23,660 nucleotides of DNA from Temnopleurus reevesii (lineage: Eukaryota; Echinodermata; Echinoidea; Temnopleuroida; Temnopleuridae). Below are positions 12,101 through 21,100 of this stretch, in pieces (positions within the stretch are counted from its first letter, which is position 1; each line of letters begins with the position of its first letter). A program made the translations under genes and the position numbers. The notes under the pieces are model-generated. The model saw only the letters and a list, made by a program, of their open reading frames with translations. It was not told the DNA's origin and searched no databases. The stretch is from NCBI GenBank assembly GCA_036244855.1, contig BQKZ01004864.1:1-23660 (forward strand). Reading direction: 5' to 3'.

Positions 12101-15100
12101 TGAGCATCAAAGACTACTTTTGTTAAAAACCACAAACATTTTTTGTCATATAAGATGGAAGGAATAATGACTTGTCTGAGTATTTACCTGGTTGAGGAAA
12201 CGAGCAGTGAATGATATACCAAACTTGGTGGGGATCGCAGCAAGACCTCTCTTCTTCCATCTGTTCTCGCTAGTAACAAAATTAAAATGAAATGCGGTAG
12301 ATTATATGTTGGTTGAATGGTTGGTTATTTTGATTTTCCGTCGTATATCATTCACATTTGAATATTTGTGACGTGTAGTCAGTCATGCGTGTAGTTCATC
12401 AGATTAGTCTTAGCTGAAGGCCCAAGATCATTATCATCGAGGGCAAAAAATATTTTATCAAGATTAATTAAATTGCTTCCAAATTTAAAGCAAATACATA
12501 AGGCGAGTATTACTTTTTTATCATGCAGGAAAGAATATAATGTAATCATATTACTGGTCCTTTTATAAAACTCACAATTTTCTTGATTTAGTCAACAGAT
12601 ACCACAACGGCATCCATAGATAGTTTTCCAAAAGCATGCGTTTTTTACCAAAGAAAGAAACAGTGCACATTCATCAACAATTTTCCTCATTTAAAACATT
12701 TACAGAGGGAACATTATCTATTTAAATAATAGTGACTGGCCTTGAGGGAAATATGACATATAGTGCCTGAACTGGTATCATCATTGCCCGAGTCGTAAGA
12801 CGAGGGCNAGATGGCGTGCTTAAATACTATATAATATTATCATTACCTCGATTGCCTTCCCATTCAAATCAGACCCAGTGCTGGCTGCTGTCGGGGATGT
12901 GTTAGGCACCTTACTGGTATTGGTTTCAGAGAGGTGTATCTTACTCTCCGGGATGCCCAGAGTTCTGGCTGCAACTTGGATCATCTTGGTATGAAGCCCC
13001 TGACCCATCTCAATGCCTCCATGGGTTACAAGGACTGAACCATCGTAGTAGATGTGAACAAGTGCACCAGCCTGAAAAAAAAACATGTGAGGATGATGAT
13101 ATCATGTGTATATGACTAGTGTCCCTTTATTTGAAGCCATTTTGATTTCCAAATGGTATTTCTATTCAATCCCAAGAAGAAGTTGTTGTAAATAGAAGAG
13201 TACGTACTGTCGTATGAACAATGAATTTGGCTGATAAATTGTTTTAAAGAATATGAGTTTATTTGTGTCCCAATACATTGAGGGACTCTATATCTGACTG
13301 GATAAGTGTGCCCTCATCAAGTACTTGAAACACAACCCATCCAACATGCAAAAAAGATCTGAAGTATATTATCGACAAAATCATAATATGAAGTCATTTT
13401 TAATGAAGCATAATTCCAATGCCCATTAGACCAAAAGCAAATTTGTTTTAAATAAACAAATAATCAAATTAGACAATGGTGGCATATCTTCCATTAAAAT
13501 GTGAGTAATGTCGGTTTTGAAAAACAGGAATGGCAGAGTCCAATTTACGATCTTCATTTGCAAATGTTTCTGGTATCATAAGAATCAAATGTTGCATATA
13601 CATTCATTTGAAGATCTGAGCATCAAAGACTACTTTTGTTAAAAACCACAAACATTTTTTGTCATATAAGATGGAAGGAATAATGACTTGTCTGAGTATT
13701 TACCTGGTTGAGGAAACGAGCAGTGAATGATATACCAAACTTGGTGGGGATAGCAGCAAGACCTCTCTTCTTCCATCTGTTCTCACTGGTAACAAAATTA
13801 CGATGAAATGCGGTAGATTATATGTTGGTTGAATGGTTGGTTATTTTGATTTTCCGTCGCGTATCATTCACATTTAAATATTTGTGACGTGTAGTCAGTC
13901 ATGCGTGTAGTTCATCAGATTAGTCTTAGCTTAAGGCCCAAGATCATTATCATCGAGGGCAAAAAATATTTTGTCAAGATTCTACAGAATTAAATTGCTT
14001 CCAAATTTAAAGCAAATACATAAGGCGAGTATTACTTTTTTATCATGCAGGAAAGAATATAATGTAATCATATTACTGGTCCTTTTATAAAACTCACAAT
14101 TTTCTTGATTTAGTCAACAGATACCACAACGGCATCCATAGATAGTTTTCCAAAAGCATGCGTTTTTTACCAAAGCAAGAAACAGTGCACATTTATCAAC
14201 AATTTTCCTCATTTAAAACATTTACAGAGGGAACATTATCTATTTCATTTTAATCAAGACACTATTCTTCACATTTACCAGAATTCCAAGCAGACTCTTT
14301 TCCTTCACAATCACAAATGATATCTTAACTTACCTATTGAATATGTCAACATTTTTTCTCCTAGTGTGAAAGTTGCTCTTCTCTAAACACTGGTCCCAGC
14401 ATCGTGTCAGCTGACATCCTTTCAGTTCTTGGTTACAGCTTGTTACATCTCCCTCGCTGTAGAAATTTAGCTCTCTTATCTGCCAACATGAAGGAAAAAA
14501 ATATTTCTTGACAATTTGAAACTTTCCCATACAGCACTGGACTCCAAGACTAGGAGGTGAACTCCCATGATAAATCGGAAAATCACAATTACTAGGTACA
14601 TTCAAACTTCAATTGAAAACTCAGTTATTCTGATAATTTGCATACAGTATACATTAAGGTCTTATCATGTTCCAATGTCATTCAAAATGAATTTTTATCA
14701 AGAGATGTATAAATTTCTAATTGGTTCTTTAACTATCTAGATCTATATAAGTAACAAAAAAAATTTACCAATCCATTTAGTATGGGGAATGTTTTGGAGG
14801 ATGGCATGGTAAAGGAAGATGATAGCATAGGGGTAGGAACGAGAGAAGAAAAAGAGAAAGAATGCATGAGAGGGAAATGGAATATATAGGAACATGGAAT
14901 CGAGACAAACAAAGGTGTAAAAAGGAAGAACCTTGTAACAAAAGGGGAACGAGCAGCAGGAGGATTGATTTAGTCTCACACATTTAGGAAAATAGAAAAG
15001 GGATAAATCACAGGAAACGTGGTAGTAGAAGAAGTGGGACCAGAAGCAGAAGGGACAAGGGGTAGAAGGAACAAAGGAGTGATAAAAAAGAGGATGTGTA

Positions 15101-18100
15101 TAGGATATGGGTAGGATAAGGTGTTTGGAGAAGGTACTAGGAGAAATAGATACTAGATAGAATAGTGAAGATTGCAGAAAGTGCACAAAGAAAAAGGCCT
15201 ACAGATAAAAATTCCACCCTTCATTCTGATACTTTACTGCATCAAAGACATGAAAGTTACCAAATTTTATTGACATAAATTGACATTACAGAGGTGAAAT
15301 GCTAGAAGGTAGTAGGCAACTTGCCTTATTTTGTGGAAGACCCAGCTTGAGAGCGATATCTGTCATGAAGGCTTCACAGATGATCATGGCCTGGGGGCCT
15401 CCGAACCCCCGGAACGCCGTGTTGGACGGAAGATTAGTACGACAGAGACGACCCATGACACGGGATGCTGGGAAACGATAGACATTGTCAATGTGGGTGA
15501 CTGCTCGTTCTAGCACCTGCAAATTTCAAAGAAATATTGAAATAGATAACATTTAAAAGTCATGAGGGTAAATCATACAAAGTAAATTATTTTGGCTTAG
15601 TCTGATGAAACTTTCTTGGGGGTAGTTCCACAAAATTGTTATGTTCCGACCGATTGAAACCAAAATCAATTGTGTGTATATCATTTGGAGCCGTATTTGG
15701 AGTAGTCTTATAAATATCCAATTTCAGAGAAAAGTGCTTAATCTATTTTCCCAAGATCTAAAAAAGTGAATGGCAATGGAACCAATTATTCAGTCCTTTA
15801 CTACCTATCACATATTGAAATTTAAATGTCTGGAAATGTGTTCTGACCCCCAATACCGAGTCTTGATTGAAAAGTGGTGATATCTCAATTACTGGATTCC
15901 TCCCAAGGGAGTGGAAGTATGCATACTTTGTACGCATATATTCCTGAATCCAAAAATCCAAGGTAATAGTAACTCTTTGTTATCACAGGGGCCAGCTGGA
16001 AGAAAACTTTGAATAAAAACTCGAAAAAGCTATTAACCCTAATCCCATTGGGATATTTCAGTCATCTCAGTCCATTGGGGAGGGGGGCTTATTTGGCCCC
16101 CCCCCCCCCCCTGATCTTCGCCGTCGACCGCGGGATCGCGCCGAAATTTGGCATGCACATAGCCCGCGATGTTAATTCTTAGATTGCGTAGTCAAATTTT
16201 TCAAAAATCTACTCATTATGCTAATTAAGCATTAATTATGCATAATTATGCGTGAATTCTAACAAACAGGTATAAATCACTTGCTGAAGCTCCAAATGTG
16301 CTGATTTTTGGTCTAGATACTCAGAGTAATGTTTCAGACATATTGTCATGGAAAAAAAATGCAATCAATATCTATTTCTTATGTATTCTATTGTTTTTGT
16401 GAATTTCTTATGGATTTCTTTGTTTTTTCGACTTTATTGTTTCTATTGTTTTTTTGATGGGAATTGTTGGTGACATTATTAGAGGCATAGAAAGTGAATT
16501 TTAAATTCAGTTCATGCATTAATATGCAAAATAGACAAGGATTTATGAATATTGACTAAAAACACTATTTGCATTGACTTTGTACATAAAATCACGTTTT
16601 TGACTCATATTTGGCTCGACGAATATTTTTCAAATGCACGTAGCGTCGGTACCGCATACCCGTTCATCACGAATTTGGTGTCAAAAGTTGCGCAAGACTT
16701 GAAAGAAAAAAGTAAGAAAAAATTATGGCGCCAGCTTCTCGCGTTTCAGATTTATCGCGAAAAATGGGATTAGGGTTAAACCTGGATAAACAAGACTCAC
16801 TATTATTGCCATTTTAATCATTTTCATTTGATATCACAAGATCCAATATCATATGGGACATCTAAATTAATAAATATTGAAATTCTTGTATGTACTTACT
16901 GCTGCAGAGAGATCGTAGCTGTAACCGGCATTGCCAAACATTTCAATATCCAAAGCAGTGAGCTTGCCCTCGTTAGTGAAACCGACCTTGTAACGACCCA
17001 GGAAGGGATTCCGCCCTCCTGTTGATATCATGTCCTCATCCCTGTCCAGCATGTACCTCACAGGTCGACTCAATCTGAGGATAGATTGGGAGAGGTTTGA
17101 TTAAAATGCAGAATTTGGAAATAACTCACACATTGAAGTATACCGTAAAGTAAAAAGCTGTGTTTATTCAACATCAAATTGGCATTATTTGGATACAGCA
17201 CAAGATGAAAACTCGAACTGTATGATTGAAGAGAGAAAAGATTAAAAGGAATGAGATGGAGAGATAGTTGCAAAGAAACTGATATGACGAATGGACCCTC
17301 AGTTTATAGGTCATAGCTACACCTTGTAACGACCCAGGAAGGGATTCCGCCCTCCTGTTGATATCATGTCCTTGTCCCTGTCCAGCATGTACCTCACAGG
17401 TCGACTCAATCTGAGGATAGATTGTGTTTCAAATGCAGAATTTGGAAATTACTCACATATTGAGGTAAATCAGTACTGTAAATCTTTAGTGAGGTCAAAA
17501 GCTTGTTTAATTATTATCAAATTGGCATCATTTGGATACAAAACGAGAGGAAACTAGAGAGGTGTATTTGGAGGAAGGAAAGATTTAAAGGAATGAGATG
17601 GGGAGATAGCTGCTGAGAAACTGAGACGAAAAATGGACTCTCAGTTAGAGCATAAAAACACAGAAGGGAATAAACATTAAGATCTATAATAGAATGCTTG
17701 AAATGTGTCATGAAGCGGAAAGAAGAAAAGGGGGAGGGATTAAAGGATAGTGGAGGGAAGATTGGATCGAGAGAAGGGAGATGAAGGGAAGAGGGAAAAC
17801 AGGAATGGAAGGAGACAAAACGAGGGGGAAGAAGATCGCCAGATGGAGAGGAGGAAGAAGAGAGAGAGAGAGAGAGAAAGGAGAGGGATAGAGCACAGGG
17901 AGAGAATGGGGGAGCAGAAAAAGTGAGAATACAGGAAGACAAAGGGGAAAGGAAGAAGAAGGGGAAGAAGAGAAGAGAGAGATGGAGGGAGAAAGGTAGT
18001 CACTTGAGCTAGGAAACAGGAATAGTGAAAGAGGGAGAGCAGAGAGAGAAAATGAAGTATAATGCCACAAAGGAAAAACAAAGACATGAATTTTGGCACA

Positions 18101-21100
18101 AAAATACAGAGATGGAAGGGGGGAAATCTTAATCTTACTTGTTAGCAGCAACAGCACATATGGCACCAAGCATTGAGCTTCTGCTCTCCTTCCCTCCAAA
18201 CCCACCTCCAATCCGTTTGGTGCGAACTATGATTCGATTGAATGGTACACCAAGAGCTATCGAAGTAATTTTCTGTAATCAACAAGAAATCATATTGGTA
18301 ACAAATGGGTTATTCCACACAAAACAATGCTTGTGTTACTTATTAGCTCTTGACCAACACTTCAGAAAAAAAAAATACACATAGATCCACTGATATCTTT
18401 CTTTAAACTGATATGATTTTTACAACTGATATAAAGCCAAAATGCACATGATGAAGCTGTAACATAGGAATATAAAGAAATCCAACAAATCACCAAAATT
18501 CCAGTTAAAAGCCATAGAGAATGTCTCTATAGCAATTTCATTCAACCATCCCACAATTGAACGAACTTTGCAAGGCATTAAAGTAAGAAAAGTGGACAAA
18601 TAGCATTCAAAACAATCATTTTGAACTGGATAACCCATTGCCAATATGGATTGTGAGAAGCATTTTTGAATTAATACAAAATACATTTTTATTCAACTTG
18701 CCATATTGTTGTGTACATTATTGCAATATTGTCAAGCCAATGCAAATTTGCTTTATTGTTTTTCTTGTTTAATTGAATTTGTTAATTTGTTAACTAAAAA
18801 TAAGAAATTATGACATTTCTGTCAAAAAATTATGAAATTCCAATAAAACTACTTGATAAAATAATTTCAAAAAATTGTCTTAATTCAACAAACCTGAGCT
18901 TCAGTTGGGTGTTGAGTGGAGATAAAGATCTCCATCTCCCCATCCTCTCCCTTAGGGATAGCAAAAGCACATTGTGTCTCAAGGTAGAAGTGCTCTTGAC
19001 CTCCGACCTTTAGCTCCCCTTCGATCACATGATCAGACTTCTCCAACGCCTCGGCGACGTCCCCGTTCTGGTAGCCTTTAGTGATGGGTAAGAAAGACTG
19101 CTTTGCAATAGCATCCTGATAGATAGGAGTAGAACAAGAATGTCATAAAAATCAACTAAAAACCTAGATAAACCCCTACGAATCAAAATCTTTGGATCTA
19201 GTACTGCAGATTCAAATGAATTAGGCATAGTTTGTGACCTTCATGTCCACAAAATATGTTAATACAGAACGTTAAGAGGGCAGGTCCAGCCAGAGTCAAA
19301 TTTCCAACTTTCAATTCAAGATCATATTCAGGAACTAGAGCTAAACATAAAGCATTGGGTAGACGATGATCGATGAAATAATTCTTCTGACTGGATTAAT
19401 TTGGTTCAATGTAACAATGCTCAACCAAATATAATATTCTGATGTCAAAATATGCTGTATGATGATCAAATGATGCACTTGAAAGGGTTCACTTTATCTA
19501 TATAAATTATCTATGCAAGCCTTTTTTTTTTAGAAAACCTAGTGTTGGTTTCAGGGGTTCTCATTTTGTGTAAGTTTTGCAATCTTTCTTGTTTGCACCA
19601 TTTTCTCACTTAAAATAAATTCACTGTATTACAATCCAATAGTGAATCAAATTTGGAGGTTCCTATAGCATAAGACTTCGGACTGACTACACAAAGTCAG
19701 ATAATGCGAATAGACTTTTCTCCTGTATATCACTTTGAGAACAACGAATGATATAACTGTATATCAAGTTATTAATATGAAACTCACCTCAATTGTAATG
19801 ATAGGTTCAAGCTCTTCATATTGGACCTGGACTAGTCTAGCCCCTCTCTGGGCCAAGACCTGTGTGTCTGCTACAATGGCTCCAATTGGCTGGCCAACAT
19901 GATGAACCTGAAAGAAAAATATTATGTACCAAGGATATAAAGAGATTGATTCTATGAATAAGTTGAACATGATGTGAAACCTCTACATTTGAGGATCTTC
20001 TTGAAATACCTTATCAGCTTTCATTTGTTGTTTATAAACTGAGGGTAATTCTCTAAAGTGATAATGGCTCCAGTTTGTTTGATAGGATGTGAAATATGAT
20101 AGTAAAGTTGGACAAACAAAAAGGCTAATCAATTTATGGAATTTTCCATACACTTAATCAATTCTTATTTGCCAAATAATGACCAGATCACAGTTGCCAG
20201 CATTTTTTTTAACTAATAAAGATAAGAGTCACAAAAAACAGGAATTACTTTGGCATACAGGTTCATCTTTCAGTGCTCATGGTGCTTGTTGAAGAAAATA
20301 GTAAACTAATTGCTCGCATTAATGTCACTTATGAGCATGCAAATGTTGAACACAATCCTTTACTATTATATTTTGATAAGTTAGCTTTGAATGATTAATT
20401 TGTTTTTAAATACTTATCGAACATTTTTACTGACTCAGGTACTCACCTCGGTTGTAGCAAGTAGTTCTTCATCGTGGAACACTGATCCAACACTGTTGCT
20501 CCCCAATACATCCTTGTAGCTAATATAATCATGTACACCCTCTAGTGACAGTGCTTTGGACGGATCAACAGATCTATACAAACATGGATATAGAAGAAAT
20601 TATATTCATGATAATAATGATAACTAGCACAAATTTGAAAGAAATGGAAATTTGATGAGGCCTTCCTTCAGTAGTCAAGTGAAAAAGGCTTGATAGATAG
20701 AATTTTTGACAAGTCAGTAAATTTATCTGTCAAAAATCAATATTAAAGGGTGGTTACATTTTTCTTATCAGCTTGAAAATGCATACACTTATTTAGCTAG
20801 TAAGTTTCATCTGGAATTCAAGTAAGGATCTACATGTATTTCAAACATTTTGGTTCAGACTATATAATATGATTATATATGACAACCTCATATATTACCA
20901 TTGCCCATCCTTATAGATTTAAAGGGTACAATATTTGGTACTTTTAGATTAAAAGTCCACAAACACTCTTTATGTTTATGGGACCAAACTTACAAAACAA
21001 AGCACAAATTACTTATGTGTTACTTAAGAATTATATTTTGCCCTGTATGTAAGAAATATAACATTCTTCTAATATTCTTCTTCTTTAATCCCAAAATAGA

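Larger units (their letters stand above)
10793..12724. repeat. Large duplicated block B (two XDH exons)
   Basis: The block matches 12809-14245 almost base for base in exons and introns, apart from the 500-bp exon-head array. Its right edge (12724) is followed by unrelated sequence ending in the hairpin-like cattgcccgagtcgtaagac before the n at 12808. Confidence 0.93.
12809..14245. repeat. Large duplicated block A (two XDH exons)
   Basis: Partner of block B. It starts exactly one base after the n at 12808, in the middle of an intron that continues in block B. The exon differences are all silent (6 of 225 and 2 of 82 nt), and intron differences look equally rare. It could be a true tandem duplication or the second haplotype inserted during assembly. 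Confidence 0.93.
16900..17645. repeat. 336-bp tandem duplication around the 175-nt exon
   Basis: The 3' acceptor side of the exon and about 230 bp of adjacent intron occur twice (about 16985-17310 and 17323-17645), offset by 336 bp. Both copies end in (ga)atgga-c-ctcagtt. Intron similarity is clearly below exon similarity. Confidence 0.85.
18273..20446 (-). other. XDH: XDH introns without recognised elements
   Basis: The three introns flanking exons 18894-19115 and 19788-19907 are AT-rich and contain no coding pattern or repeat with clear ends. Confidence 0.5.

Noticed and set aside
14743..15186. Minus-strand open frame of 147 codons rich in Phe, Ser, Pro and Leu
   Set aside because: It is the translation of a pyrimidine-rich strand within an XDH intron, where stop codons are rare by composition.
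15299..15513. Two plus-strand open frames
   Set aside because: They are antisense shadows of the 192-nt XDH exon.
16552..16773. Plus-strand open frame inside the piggyBac-like element, as a transposase remnant
   Set aside because: No DDD catalytic motifs or other transposase features were seen, and the element is too short to be autonomous.
17517..18211. Overlapping minus-strand open frames of 119 to 167 codons
   Set aside because: Same cause: a polypyrimidine tract in all three frames, adjoining a real XDH exon in another frame.
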